DNA of 64,000 nt from NCBI RefSeq assembly GCF_003194585.1, contig NZ_QHKZ01000002.1, forward strand, positions 310,001 to 374,000, given 5' to 3'. Under the pieces are notes generated by a model. It was not told the DNA's origin and did not search any database. It worked only from the letters and a program-made list of their open reading frames with translations. Positions 34,264 through 43,628 of the stretch are shown one piece after another; the stretch's first letter is position 1, and each line of letters opens with the position of its first letter. The DNA is from Nocardioides daejeonensis (lineage in GTDB: Bacteria > Actinomycetota > Actinomycetes > Propionibacteriales > Nocardioidaceae). Both the position numbers and the translations under genes were made by a program.

Positions 34264-34369
34264 GCGCACGTGATCGACGTGCGGGCCAATCGTGCCACAT
34301 CGCCGGGAGCCGTCCCAATTCACCCCCACCGCTCCCAGAGCGGGCTCGGGCAGCGGATTCCTGCTCCTC

Positions 34370-35443
34370 TCAGCGGCGATGCACCAGCACCAGCGCCCTG
34401 TCGTCGTCGGGCGAGCCGAGGGCGTCGACCAGTCGCCCAGCGCCGTACTGGAAGCCTTCGGCGAGCATCCGCTCGGCGGCCCCCGCAAGTCGATCGACGC
34501 CGGAGCTGAGGTCGCGTTCGGCCGACTCGACCATGCCGTCGGTGTAGAGGAGCACGGCGTCGCCGGCGCCGAGGTTGCCACGCACCGGCTCGAACTCGGC
34601 CTCCTCGATGAGACCGAGGAACGGCCCCTCCGGCTCGTGCGTGCTGCGGCGGCCGGAGCCGGCGTGTACCTGGATCGCCGGCGGATGACCGGCTGCGCGC
34701 ACCTCGAAGTCGCCTGAGTCGAGGTCGACGGCGAGGTGGATGCAGGTGGCGAACCCTTCCAGCCACTCCTGCCGCACCAGGTAGCGGTTGGCAGCCGGCA
34801 GGAACTCCTCCGACGGGATCTCGCTGAGCAGGCCGGCGAATGCGCCCGAGAGCAGCAGTGCTCGGGTGCCCGCCTCCTCGCCCTTCCCGGAGACGTCGGC
34901 GACCACGAAGTCGACCCGCTGACCGCGCCGCGCCGCCAGCACCAGGTCGCCCGCGAACGGGCTCCCGCTGGCCGAGCGGAGAGCCGACTCGGCGTACCAC
35001 TCCGGAGGCAGCGCTGGGAGGCGGGCCTGGCGCAGGATCCGGTCGCGCAGGTCGACCAGCATCGACTCGCCGCGCATCCCGCCGACCCCCAAGGAGGTGC
35101 GGCGGAACGAGGCCAGCATGATGATCAGCCCGATCAGGAAGATGACCACGGTGCCTGCAGCGATCCGCGCCGTCATCGCCGGCTGCTGGGTGATCGCCAA
35201 GGTCAGCACCAGAAGCACGATGATGACGAACCACGGCAGCAGCCGGGGGCCGAGCAGGACGCTGCCCACGGTGAGCGGGATGAGCAGCGAGGTCAGCGGC
35301 CACGAGCCCGGAAAGGCCACGGCGGCAACACCCATGGCCACCGCTGCTGCGACAAGCAGGACGACGATCGACCGCTCTTCGCTGATCAGTCGGCGGGCGC
35401 GCCGACTGACCTGACGCCAGCGCATGCGCGACTCCAGCGACAC
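34370..35443 (-). CDS. Membrane-bound SpoIIE/PP2C-type serine phosphatase
   Basis: A 357-residue protein. GTG at 35443 is chosen for the GGAGGAGG site upstream; a TTG at 35476 would add 11 residues. N-terminal half: about four membrane helices (SIVVLLVAAAVAMGVAAVAF to VVIFLIGLIIML). C-terminal half: PPM/SpoIIE phosphatase with VVADVSGKGEEAGTRALLLSG and VLLYTDGMVES, the Asp residues expected to bind metal. It probably dephosphorylates an anti-anti-sigma factor in a partner-switching pathway, by family analogy. No such partner is encoded next to it. Confidence 0.88.
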   Translation of the reverse strand: MSLESRMRWRQVSRRARRLISEERSIVVLLVAAAVAMGVAAVAFPGSWPLTSLLIPLTVGSVLLGPRLLPWFVIIVLLVLTLAITQQPAMTARIAAGTVVIFLIGLIIMLASFRRTSLGVGGMRGESMLVDLRDRILRQARLPALPPEWYAESALRSASGSPFAGDLVLAARRGQRVDFVVADVSGKGEEAGTRALLLSGAFAGLLSEIPSEEFLPAANRYLVRQEWLEGFATCIHLAVDLDSGDFEVRAAGHPPAIQVHAGSGRRSTHEPEGPFLGLIEEAEFEPVRGNLGAGDAVLLYTDGMVESAERDLSSGVDRLAGAAERMLAEGFQYGAGRLVDALGSPDDDRALVLVHRR

Positions 35444-35517
35444 CGCCGTCCTCCTCCGCTCCGTGGATGCGCCCAACTCTAAGAGGTTGCGACACGCCTT
35501 ACGCCGTCGACAGGCGC

Positions 35518-36357
35518 TCAGTCACGGCGGGCACGGGAGCGGAAGACCGGCTGGCACCGCGGACACCAGAAGGAGTTGCGGCCCACCAGGCTCTCGGTCC
35601 GCACAGGAGTGCCGCAGACCAGGCACGGCTGGCCGGTACGGCGATAGACGTAGACCTCGCCGCCGTGGTCGTCCTTGCGTGGCGGGCGCCCCATCGCCTC
35701 GGGCGTGTGCTCGGGACGCACGGTGTCGATCCGCCCCGTCCGCACGCCTTCAGTCATCAGGGCGACAAGATCCGCCCAGATCGCGTCGAACTGGCTGCGC
35801 CGCAGCGTCCGCCCCGGCCGGAGGGGATGGATCCGATGCCGGAAGAGCACCTCGGCGCGATAGACGTTCCCCACACCGGCGAGCACGGACTGGTCCATCA
35901 GCAGATCACCGATCGTCCGCTCGCTGCGACCGATCCGTTGCCAGACCAGATCCGGGTCTGCGTCAGCGCGAAGGGGGTCGGGGCCGAGCTTCGCCAGCAC
36001 GTCGGCGCGCCGTTCGGCGCCGATCAGGTCGCAACGGGTGGCACCACGCAGATCCGCGTGAGCGGCGCCGTCGGCCCGGGTGAGTCGGAGTCGCACCTCG
36101 CCCACCGGCGGGACGAGCGGACCGGTCACCACGTCGAACCGACCGATCAGCCCCAGATGGACATGGATGAACCGCTCACCGGCGAACTCGATGAACAGGT
36201 GCTTGCCCCACGAGTCGGCGTCGACGAGCTCCGTTCGATCGACCTGCGCGGCGTCGGCCGCGAAACGACCCTGGGGACTCGAGGCCAGCACGACGCTGCC
36301 GGCGAAAGCGTCGTCCAGCTCGCCGGCGAGGCGGCGGAGAGTGTGGCCCTCAGGCAT
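35518..36357 (-). CDS. nei: Fpg/Nei-family DNA glycosylase (endonuclease VIII type)
   Basis: A 279-residue bifunctional glycosylase/AP lyase for oxidised bases. N terminus MPEGHT supplies the catalytic P2/E3 and the T/H pattern of Nei rather than Fpg. The helix-two-turn-helix has DQSVLAGVGNVYRAEVLF, and the C-terminal zinc finger uses C245/C248 and C265/C268. Overlaps the rpiB 3' end by 8 bp. Corresponds in position to mycobacterial nei2 (Rv2464c). Confidence 0.92.
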   Translation of the reverse strand: MPEGHTLRRLAGELDDAFAGSVVLASSPQGRFAADAAQVDRTELVDADSWGKHLFIEFAGERFIHVHLGLIGRFDVVTGPLVPPVGEVRLRLTRADGAAHADLRGATRCDLIGAERRADVLAKLGPDPLRADADPDLVWQRIGRSERTIGDLLMDQSVLAGVGNVYRAEVLFRHRIHPLRPGRTLRRSQFDAIWADLVALMTEGVRTGRIDTVRPEHTPEAMGRPPRKDDHGGEVYVYRRTGQPCLVCGTPVRTESLVGRNSFWCPRCQPVFRSRARRD

Positions 36358-36859
36358 CGGCGCTGCCGCGCAGCGCCGACTCGGGAAGCGGCGGCAGCTC
36401 GCCCTCGGTCTCGTACGTCGCCAACTGGCCGATGCGGCGTACGTGCCGCTCGTCGCCGGGGAACGCAGTGCTCAGGAAGACCTCGACGAAGCGAGTCATC
36501 TCCTCCAGCGTGTGCATCCGTCCACCAACGGAGATCACGTTGGCGTCGTTGTGCTCACGCGCCAGCACCGCCGTCTCCTCCGACCAGACCAGTGCGGAGC
36601 GGACGCCCGCGACCTTGTTGGCCGCGATCTGCTCGCCGTTGCCCGAGCCGCCGATGACCACGCCGAGGCTGTCGAGACCCTCGGCACGCTCCCCGGCTAC
36701 GCCCTCGGCTGCGCGCAGGCAGAAGACCGGGTAGTCGTCGAGCGCGTCATAGACGAACGGGCCGTGGTCGACGACTTCGTAGTCGTGCTCGACGAGCCAG
36801 TTGAGCAGGTGGTCCTTGAGTTCGAGTCCGGCATGGTCCGAGCCGAGGTGCACGCGCAT
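36350..36859 (-). CDS. rpiB: Ribose-5-phosphate isomerase B
   Basis: A 169-residue isomerase of the pentose phosphate pathway. GSDHAGLELK at the N terminus gives the substrate-binding D8/H9. The GGSGNGEQIAANKV motif has Glu (E76) where E. coli RpiB has Cys, the known mycobacterial variant using Glu as base. HNDANVISVGGR follows. The C-terminal tail is slightly extended. First gene of a pair with nei. Confidence 0.94.
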   Translation of the reverse strand: MRVHLGSDHAGLELKDHLLNWLVEHDYEVVDHGPFVYDALDDYPVFCLRAAEGVAGERAEGLDSLGVVIGGSGNGEQIAANKVAGVRSALVWSEETAVLAREHNDANVISVGGRMHTLEEMTRFVEVFLSTAFPGDERHVRRIGQLATYETEGELPPLPESALRGSADA

Positions 36860-36871
36860 GGTCCCACCTTC

Positions 36872-37801
36872 TCAGGCAGGGCCCGACCCGGTCACGCCGG
36901 GGCGCTCCAGCACCATGCCCACGAACGCCGCCACCTGACGCTGCACCGGGTCGGCCACGGGGAAGACGTCATGGTGCCGCCAGAACCCGTGCACCTGACC
37001 CAGCACGCGGGTTCCCAGAACCTCCACCCCCGCCTCGGCCAGCAGATGGACCAGGTGCTCTCCCTCGTCGCGGAGCGGATCGTGCTCGGCGGTCACGACC
37101 AGCGTCGGCGGCAGGGTCCCCAGCACCGGGGACCGCAGCGGGGCCAGGTCGGGATCGCTCAGGTCTGCGGGCGTGGCGGCGTACTGCTGCCAGTACCAGG
37201 TCGCCTCGGCCGGGTCGAACCCGTCCGCGGCAGTCCGGTAGGAGTCGAAGCCCTGCTCGGGGTCGAGGAACGGGTAGATCAGGAGCACAGCGGCAAACGC
37301 CCCGGGATGGCGCAGCGCCGCGACCAGAGCGAGGTTGCCGCCGGCACTGTCACCATGGACGAGCAGTCGCGCCTCCTCCGCAAGTCCGCACCCGACCAGA
37401 CCGCCTGCACGCAGCCAGTCGACCACCGCATCCACGTCGTCGGGAGCTGCCGGAAACCGGTGCTCCGGCGGACGCCGATAGTCGATGCTCAGCACGGGTA
37501 CGCCGAGGCGGTTGGCGAAGGCGCGCACGGCCCGGTCGTGCACCTCGATGTCGTTGAAGACGAAGCCACCGCCGTGGAGGTGGAGGACCAGGGCGTCGGT
37601 GCGCTCCCCCGGCACGTAGAGCCGGCAGGGCACCCCGCCGGCATCGAGGTCGCGGACCTCACGAACGTGCTCGCGCTCCCGTCCGCGCTCAGCCGAACGG
37701 GCTGCCTCCCGCTCGGCAGCGATGTCGTAGCCGGGGTCGAACACCTGGGGCGCGCCCACCTGCGCCGCCACGGCGGCCCGGGCCTGGGGATGCAGTGCCA
37801 T
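36872..37801 (-). CDS. Alpha/beta hydrolase of the hormone-sensitive-lipase family
   Basis: A 309-residue esterase-like protein. Oxyanion motif HGGG at 76-79 (LHLHGGGFVFND), YRRPPEHRFPAAPDD typical of the HSL branch, nucleophile S152 in GDSAGGNLA, acid residue in VTAEHDPLRDEGE, and catalytic His in GQVHGFW. ATG at 37801 overlaps nothing; the rpiB start is 12 bp away at its 3' side. Substrate unknown; short-chain acyl esters are usual. Confidence 0.92.
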   Translation of the reverse strand: MALHPQARAAVAAQVGAPQVFDPGYDIAAEREAARSAERGREREHVREVRDLDAGGVPCRLYVPGERTDALVLHLHGGGFVFNDIEVHDRAVRAFANRLGVPVLSIDYRRPPEHRFPAAPDDVDAVVDWLRAGGLVGCGLAEEARLLVHGDSAGGNLALVAALRHPGAFAAVLLIYPFLDPEQGFDSYRTAADGFDPAEATWYWQQYAATPADLSDPDLAPLRSPVLGTLPPTLVVTAEHDPLRDEGEHLVHLLAEAGVEVLGTRVLGQVHGFWRHHDVFPVADPVQRQVAAFVGMVLERPGVTGSGPA

Positions 37802-37912
37802 GGCACGCAGCCTAGGTGTCCCGATCACCGGGCCAGAACGCCGCGCGCCCACCGGGCTGACACCTACTGTCGCGACGCTACGCAGGAACCGACGCAGGAG
37901 GAGATCGAGAAG

Positions 37913-38656
37913 ATGAGGCTCGAGGGCAAGGTCGCCATCGTCACCGGTGGCGCCAAGGGCATCGGCAAGGCCATCGTGCAGGCGTACGTCGCCGAGGGTG
38001 CCCAGGTGCTGGTCGTGGACGTCGACGACGCCGCCGGCAAGGAGCTGCAGGCGGAGCTCGGCGATGTCGCGCACTTCCTCTCCGCCGACCTCTCGGTCGA
38101 AGAGAACGCAGCCGTGATCGTCGCCGCAGCGGTCGAGCGGTTCGGACGGCTCGACGTACTCGTCAACAACGCGCACGCCTCCCGCCAGGCTCCGTTCGTG
38201 GAGACCACGATGGAGATGTTCGACCTCTCCTTCGGCACCGGCTTCTGGCCGGTCTTCTGGCTGATGCGCGAGGCGCACCCCCACTTGGCCGCGTCGCGCG
38301 GCTCGGTGATCAACTTCGCCTCCGGCGCCGGGCTCAACGGCAACGTCACCCAGGCCGCGTACGCCGCCGCGAAGGAGGCCGTCCGCGGCATCAGCCGGGT
38401 GGCTGCGCGCGAGTGGGCGACCGACGGCATCAACGTGAACCTCATCTCCCCGCTTGCCCGGACCGAGGGCGTCGACGCCTTCATCAAGGCGCACCCGGAG
38501 CAGGAGAAGGCACTCAGCTCCGGCAACCCGATGAAGCGCCTCGGCGACCCCCGCGAGGACATCGCCCCGGTCGCGGTCTTCTTGGCGAGCGCCGACGCGC
38601 AGTACATGACCGGTCAGACCTTGATGGCCGACGGCGGCGGGATCATGCTCCGCTGA
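37913..38656 (+). CDS. Short-chain dehydrogenase/reductase
   Basis: A 247-residue classical SDR. The ATG at 37913 follows AGGAGGAGAT. Cofactor motif TGGAKGIG at 11-18, D35/D38 region (LVVDVDD) suggesting NAD(H) preference, NNAH in place of NNAG at 85-88, catalytic S137, Y150, K154 (AAYAAAKEA), and the C-terminal MTGQTLMADGG. Several residues near the active site (HASRQ, SFGTGFWPVFWLM) are atypical, so the substrate is not predictable. Single-gene unit, convergent with metG across repeat copy 3. Confidence 0.92.
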   Translation: MRLEGKVAIVTGGAKGIGKAIVQAYVAEGAQVLVVDVDDAAGKELQAELGDVAHFLSADLSVEENAAVIVAAAVERFGRLDVLVNNAHASRQAPFVETTMEMFDLSFGTGFWPVFWLMREAHPHLAASRGSVINFASGAGLNGNVTQAAYAAAKEAVRGISRVAAREWATDGINVNLISPLARTEGVDAFIKAHPEQEKALSSGNPMKRLGDPREDIAPVAVFLASADAQYMTGQTLMADGGGIMLR

Positions 38657-38699
38657 CCCTGGGTGCCGAATCGGCCGGACTGTGTGACGAAATTGTCAT

Positions 38700-38761
38700 C
38701 TTGTGTGCTGTAGCTACGCACACCAAGCACCCAATTCCCCGCCCGGGCGGGGAATTGGGTG
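38700..38761 (+). repeat. Convergent-gene palindromic element, copy 3
   Basis: CTTGTGTGCTGTAGCTACGC then ACACCAAG (38700-38727), followed by a 34-bp perfect palindrome (38728-38761) with arms CACCCAATTCCCCGCCC and complement. The 20-bp core TTCCCCGCCCGGGCGGGGAA is identical to copies 1 and 2. The outer seven base pairs differ from copy 2 on both arms in a pairing-preserving way. Located between the SDR and metG stops. Confidence 0.88.
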
Positions 38762-38768
38762 TCGAGCG

Positions 38769-40583
38769 TCAGCCGCCGAGGCGCGCGAGCTCCTCGTCGA
38801 TGATCGCGGGGTCGAGCTTGGTGAAGACGGGGGTGGGCTTGGCGACGGCGGTGCCGGGCGTGATGGGCTGACGACGCCAGGGGCGCACGCCGGAGTAGTC
38901 GCCGGTGATGATCGGGTACGGCGCTCCGCCGTCGAGATCGTCGACCTCCTCGATGCGCGGCATCGGCTGCACGTCGCCTTGACCTCCGAAGACCTGGTCG
39001 ACGGCGTTGGCCGAGAACGGCAGGAAGGGCGAGAGCACCAGGTTGAGGTCGGCGACGCACTGCGCCATGACGTGCAGGATCGTGCCGAGTCGCTCACGGT
39101 CGGCCGGATCCTTGGCCAGGGTCCAGGGCGCCTGGTCGGAGACGTAGCGGTTCACCTCGGCCACCGCGCGCATCGCCTCGGTGATGGCGGCCTTCTGCCG
39201 GTGCACGGCGATCTCGGCGCCCACCGTCTCAAAGGCGGACTCCGTCACGGCCAGCACGGCCCGGTCGGCCTCGCTCAGCTCGGCGGCCGCCGGGATCTCC
39301 CCGAAGTTCTTGGCGATCAGGGTCGCGGTCCGGTTGACCAGGTTGCCCCACCCCGCGACAAGCTCGTCGTTGGTGCGACGCACGAACTCGGCCCAGGTGA
39401 AGTCGCTGTCCTGGCTCTCCGGCCCGGCCGCCGCCACGAAGTAGCGGAAGGCGTCGGGCTGGTAGCGCGAGAGCAGGTCGCGCACATAGATCACGATCTT
39501 CTTCGAGGAGGAGAACTTGCGCCCCTCCATCGTGAGGAACTCGCTGGAGACGACCTCGGTGGGCAGGTTCAGCTCTCCGTAGGAGCGAGGGCTGCCGCCC
39601 TTGGCTCCCTTGCCGGCGTACGCCAGCAGCTCGGCGGGCCAGATCTGGCTGTGGAAGGTGATGTTGTCCTTGCCCATGAAGTAGTAGGACTCCGCGGTCG
39701 CGGTCCCTGAGGTCGTCGAGGGGTTCCACCACTGCCGCCACGCCTCGGGATCACCGCTGCGACGGGCCCACTCGATCGAGGCCGAGAGGTAGCCGATGAC
39801 GGCATCGAACCAGACGTAGAGCTTCTTGGTCGGGTTCTCCTGCCACCCCTCCAGGGGTACGGCGATCCCCCAGTCGATGTCGCGGGTCATCGCCCGCGGA
39901 CGGATCTCCTTGAGGATGTTCTGACTGAAGCGGATGACGTTGGGCCGCCAGGTGCCGGACCGCTCTCGCTCGTCGAGCCACTCCGACAGTGCGTCGGCGA
40001 GGGCGGGCAGGTCGAGGAAGAAGTGCTGGGTCTCGATGAACTCCGGCGTCTCGCCGTTGATCTTCGAGCGCGGGTTGATCAGGTCGTGCGGGTCGAGCTG
40101 GTTGCCGCAGTTGTCGCACTGGTCGCCCCGCGCGCCGTCGGCGCCGCAGATCGGGCAGGTGCCCTCGATGTAGCGGTCGGGGAGGGTACGGCCGGTGGAG
40201 GGCGAGATAGCGCCGTACGTCGTCTGCTCGACGAAGTAGCCGTTCTCGTAGACCCCCAGGAAGAGCTCCTGTACGACGGCGTGGTGGTTGCGCGTCGTGG
40301 TGCGGGTGTAGAGGTCGTAGGAGATGCCCAGCGAGGAGAGATCCTCGGCGATCAGCCGATGGTTGCGGTCCGCCAGCTGCTGGGGCGTCAGACCCGCCTC
40401 GTCGGCCGCGATCAGGATCGGCGTGCCGTGCTCGTCGGATCCCGAGACCATCAGCACGTCGTGGCCCGCCATCCGCATGTAGCGGCTGAAGACGTCGGAG
40501 GGAACACCGAAACCGGCCACGTGGCCGATATGGCGAGGCCCGTTGGCATAGGGCCAGGCAACTGCTGACAGGACGCGACTCAT
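38769..40583 (-). CDS. metG: Methionyl-tRNA synthetase
   Basis: A 604-residue class I synthetase. HIGH motif HIGH at 18-21, zinc-binding C143/C146 and C156/C159 (the two-pair form, MetRS1-like), KMSKS variant KFSSSK at 356-361, and anticodon-binding domain with WGNLVNR. There is no C-terminal dimerisation extension of the EMAP type. ATG at 40583; repeat copy 3 forms its 3' boundary. Confidence 0.96.
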   Translation of the reverse strand: MSRVLSAVAWPYANGPRHIGHVAGFGVPSDVFSRYMRMAGHDVLMVSGSDEHGTPILIAADEAGLTPQQLADRNHRLIAEDLSSLGISYDLYTRTTTRNHHAVVQELFLGVYENGYFVEQTTYGAISPSTGRTLPDRYIEGTCPICGADGARGDQCDNCGNQLDPHDLINPRSKINGETPEFIETQHFFLDLPALADALSEWLDERERSGTWRPNVIRFSQNILKEIRPRAMTRDIDWGIAVPLEGWQENPTKKLYVWFDAVIGYLSASIEWARRSGDPEAWRQWWNPSTTSGTATAESYYFMGKDNITFHSQIWPAELLAYAGKGAKGGSPRSYGELNLPTEVVSSEFLTMEGRKFSSSKKIVIYVRDLLSRYQPDAFRYFVAAAGPESQDSDFTWAEFVRRTNDELVAGWGNLVNRTATLIAKNFGEIPAAAELSEADRAVLAVTESAFETVGAEIAVHRQKAAITEAMRAVAEVNRYVSDQAPWTLAKDPADRERLGTILHVMAQCVADLNLVLSPFLPFSANAVDQVFGGQGDVQPMPRIEEVDDLDGGAPYPIITGDYSGVRPWRRQPITPGTAVAKPTPVFTKLDPAIIDEELARLGG

Positions 40584-40609
40584 GGGGGAAGTCTAGGAGT
40601 GGCGCGCAC

Positions 40610-41815
40610 TCACCGTCCGAGCCGGTCCAGTCGGCGCTGAGCGACGGTACGGATCTCCTTGAGTCGCTTGTAGAGGTTCGCGCCCGGGCAGGCAGTCTGG
40701 TTCGTGTCCCGGTGGCCGTCGATCGCGGGCAGCCGGACCGTCGTACCCGAGCGGTAGAGGTCGCTTCCGGTCGAGGTGACCTTGACCTTGCCCTTCGCCT
40801 TGGGAGCGCCGTGCTTGTCGAGCTTCCAGGCGGCGAGCTTCGCCACGCCGCGCAGCACCTTCTCCGACGGCGTGGCCGACTCGAAGTTGCCGATGACCGC
40901 GATCCCGGTCGAGTCGTGGTTGAAGCCGAGCGTGTGTGCGCCCCGCACCAACTTGCCGGCGCCGCCGCTGCGGCCTACCCACATCCGGCCGAACTTGTCG
41001 ACGAGGAAGTTGTAGCCGATGTCGAACCAGCCCAGAGACTTCGTGTGGTACCGGTACATGCCGCGGATGATCCCGGCAACGTCGGCCTTGGCGTAGTCGT
41101 TGCTCGAGGCGGTGTGGTGCACATGCACCTGCATCAGTGAGGAGTTGTAGGCGGGTTTGCCGTTGCGCCACTTCTTGTTGGCGCCCCAGTCCTTGCGCCG
41201 CATCAGCTTCGCGGGCCGCGGAACGCCGGTCTTCTTGGGCGCTGCCGTCTCGTTGGTCGCCGCAGGCTCGTTCTCCTCCGCGGCCACCTTGGCTGCTACA
41301 GCCGGCTCCCGCGTCGGTTGCTGGAGCACCAGGGTGAGGTCCTGTGGCACGGCACCCGTGGTCCGCACCTGCACGCCGTCCGACGCGCCGACCCAGAGCA
41401 GGTCACTCCCCTGACGGCTGCCGACCTCCTGGCCCCTATCGGGCCCGTCCTCCAAAGGCTCCAGCTCCTGCCAGCCGGTCCATCTGCCACCGGACCTGGT
41501 GCGTACGGCGACCTCGCCCGCCGTCCCCTTCCACGTCACCGCGACCTGGGAGAAGGTGCTGGTGTCCTGCGGTTCTCCGATCTGCACGCCCGGATCACCG
41601 GCAGCACGGCGCGCCGGTGCACGGGTCGCAAGCGGAACCTCGACGGCCGCAACTCCACCAGCCTCCGGTTGCAGGGTCACCGGGCCGTCCGCTGCTTGCT
41701 CGGAGGGCCGCTCCGGTGCCGCCGAGGCCACCGCTGCGCTCAGCGGGATCAGCAGGCCGACCGCGGCCGTCGCGGCCATCAGCCTGGTCGTCGTGTTCTG
41801 GTGTGCCCGAGTCAT
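40610..41815 (-). CDS. Secreted peptidoglycan-recognition-type N-acetylmuramoyl-L-alanine amidase
   Basis: A 401-residue exported protein: signal peptide 1-33 (LMAATAAVGLLIPLSAAVASA), an Ala/Pro/Thr-rich region with a TrpGly-containing beta domain (about 80-170, WTGWQELEPL), then a PGRP/amidase_2 domain from about 205 (MRRKDWGAN). Zinc ligands are likely the second His of HVHHTASS, the His of DGHRDTNQTACPG and its Cys. Predicted to cleave the lactyl amide bond of peptidoglycan stems. Follows another secreted wall-active gene 58 bp upstream. Confidence 0.9.
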   Translation of the reverse strand: MTRAHQNTTTRLMAATAAVGLLIPLSAAVASAAPERPSEQAADGPVTLQPEAGGVAAVEVPLATRAPARRAAGDPGVQIGEPQDTSTFSQVAVTWKGTAGEVAVRTRSGGRWTGWQELEPLEDGPDRGQEVGSRQGSDLLWVGASDGVQVRTTGAVPQDLTLVLQQPTREPAVAAKVAAEENEPAATNETAAPKKTGVPRPAKLMRRKDWGANKKWRNGKPAYNSSLMQVHVHHTASSNDYAKADVAGIIRGMYRYHTKSLGWFDIGYNFLVDKFGRMWVGRSGGAGKLVRGAHTLGFNHDSTGIAVIGNFESATPSEKVLRGVAKLAAWKLDKHGAPKAKGKVKVTSTGSDLYRSGTTVRLPAIDGHRDTNQTACPGANLYKRLKEIRTVAQRRLDRLGR

Positions 41816-41873
41816 GAGGATCAGTTCTCCCGAGGTCCTGGCGCCGTACGCCGGCGCTGCGTGCAGTGTCAGC

Positions 41874-43469
41874 TCAACGGATCGTGACTGTGCTCCTTGC
41901 GTAGGCGCGCAGGATCGCCCCGTTGCGCAGGTACTTCACCCGGACCGGACGCTCACCGCGCTTGAGGCCCGCGACGCGCACCTTCGCCTTGCCGTCGACG
42001 AGGTCGACGCGCACGACCTGCGGCCCGACCTTCACCGCGACCCGGCCGTCGGGCGCAGAGACACCGGGGGCCCGCACGCGCACCTTGACGACGGCAACTC
42101 CCTTGCGTCCGACGGGCTTCGCGGTCACCACCGGCTTGGTGGTCACCGTGCCGCCGATCGCGGTCCGCGAGGTGGCTGGACGATAGGAGGAGCGGGTTGC
42201 CGTGGTCGTGACCGAGAGCGTGCCGCCGAGGTCGCCCGGCCCGACCACGTACGTCGGGCCACTGCCGACGACCTTGCCGTTGCGGAGCCAGGAGATCGAG
42301 GTGGTGGCGTCGCTAGGAACGACCGACCCGGGCGTCGCGGTGAGCGTCTCCCCCACACGCTTCTTGCCCCGCACGCGCGTGGCGGCGGTGAACTGGATAC
42401 TCCCCGCAACCACCGGGGCACTCGCCTGCGACTGCCCCGTCGCCTTCACGTAGCCCGGTGCCTTGGCGACGACGACGGCGTGGATGCGAGCGTCCACCTG
42501 GCTCTCCGCGAGTTTGAGCTCCGTGCCGGAGACGTCCTTGATGCGCTTGCCGTCGGCGAACCACTTGACGTTGAGATCCGCAGGCGCGGGGCTCCACGAC
42601 CCGGGGGCCACCGTCAAGGTGGCGTCCAGCTCCGCGTTCCCGCTCAGGGTCGGGCCGCTGACCTCCTGGAACTCACCCTTCACCACGGGCGCGGTGGCCG
42701 CGGTGTCAACGCTGGCGGAGGCATAGCCCTCGCGGCTGGCGGTGACGCGCGCGGTGAGCGTCTTGCCCACCTGCTCCGGCCCGACGACGAACGCAGCGGT
42801 GGTGGCTCCCGGGATCGCGACCCCGTCGGCGTACCACTGGCGGGCGTAGCTGCTCGGCTTGTTCTTCCACTTCGCACCCTTGACGGTGAGCCGCTGTCCC
42901 ACCTGCGGAGTGCCGTTGACGACCGGGGTGGCCTTGCTGGCGATCGTGCGATCGGTGAAGTGGATGAAGCCACTCGGCCAACGCCCGCTGTCCTTGGTGA
43001 TCCGACGCCAACTGAAGTCGCCACCCCAGCTGTCCTGGGAGACGATGATCTCGGTGCTGGAGACCACCTTCTCCACATAGGCCACGTGACCGGCGCTGCC
43101 GGTGCCGCCCTGCCCCGCCTTCCACCAGGCGACCGAGCCGACTGTCGGCGTCTGGTCGGTGATGCTGCTCATCGCGATGCCCCAGTTGGTGGCGTTGCCG
43201 TTGCCCACCCAGGGCCGCTGGTCGGAGTAGCCGTCCTGGATCATCCGGTAGGCGACGTAGTTGGTGCAGTTGTGGCCGGAGTACATCCGCCACCACATGG
43301 TCTTACTCGCCTGTTTGTAGCCGGCGTGACTGTAGCCGGCGGTCGCGCAACCGTCGTACCCCCAGCAGAGGTACGACGACACCGCAGCCGATCCGGCGCC
43401 GACCGGCACCAGAAAAGTCGCTACGAGTCCCACGAGCGCCACGAACCACACACGTAACATCTGCCTCAC
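41874..43469 (-). CDS. Secreted CHAP-domain protein with Ig-like repeats
   Basis: A 531-residue protein: signal peptide 1-28 (FVALVGLVATFLVPVGAGSA), CHAP amidase/endopeptidase domain at about 40-170 with catalytic Cys in GHNCTNYVAYR and His in GTGSAGHVAYVE, then three Ig-like repeats each with a W-x-x-x-G core (ARQWYADGVAIPG, VKWFADGKRIKD, SISWLRNGKVVG), and a basic C-terminal beta domain. CHAP domains hydrolyse peptidoglycan peptides. Ig-like repeats may hold it on the wall. Confidence 0.9.
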   Translation of the reverse strand: MRQMLRVWFVALVGLVATFLVPVGAGSAAVSSYLCWGYDGCATAGYSHAGYKQASKTMWWRMYSGHNCTNYVAYRMIQDGYSDQRPWVGNGNATNWGIAMSSITDQTPTVGSVAWWKAGQGGTGSAGHVAYVEKVVSSTEIIVSQDSWGGDFSWRRITKDSGRWPSGFIHFTDRTIASKATPVVNGTPQVGQRLTVKGAKWKNKPSSYARQWYADGVAIPGATTAAFVVGPEQVGKTLTARVTASREGYASASVDTAATAPVVKGEFQEVSGPTLSGNAELDATLTVAPGSWSPAPADLNVKWFADGKRIKDVSGTELKLAESQVDARIHAVVVAKAPGYVKATGQSQASAPVVAGSIQFTAATRVRGKKRVGETLTATPGSVVPSDATTSISWLRNGKVVGSGPTYVVGPGDLGGTLSVTTTATRSSYRPATSRTAIGGTVTTKPVVTAKPVGRKGVAVVKVRVRAPGVSAPDGRVAVKVGPQVVRVDLVDGKAKVRVAGLKRGERPVRVKYLRNGAILRAYARSTVTIR

Positions 43470-43565
43470 GAGGCGTCAGTATGCACATGTCAAGCACCGA
43501 CACGCTATGCGAGCGAATTAATTACAGCCATGTAACTCACCTGGCCCGCCTGAAATGACCAGAAA

Positions 43566-43606
43566 CCGGCCCAGGACCCTGACTCACTGAGTGGGACCTG
43601 GGCCGG
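43566..43606 (-). terminator. Terminator of the Rv2466c-like gene
   Basis: CCGGCCCAGGaCCC (43566-43579) pairs with GGGaCCTGGGCCGG (43593-43606) with one internal mismatch and a 13-base loop, 22 bp after the stop at 43629. Confidence 0.8.
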
Positions 43607-43628
43607 CTTCGACCCGTCGGGGGCAGCC

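Noticed and set aside
34060..34270. tRNA genes as integration site of a mobile element
   Set aside because: No integrase, no direct repeat of the tRNA 3' ends and normal backbone genes on both sides.
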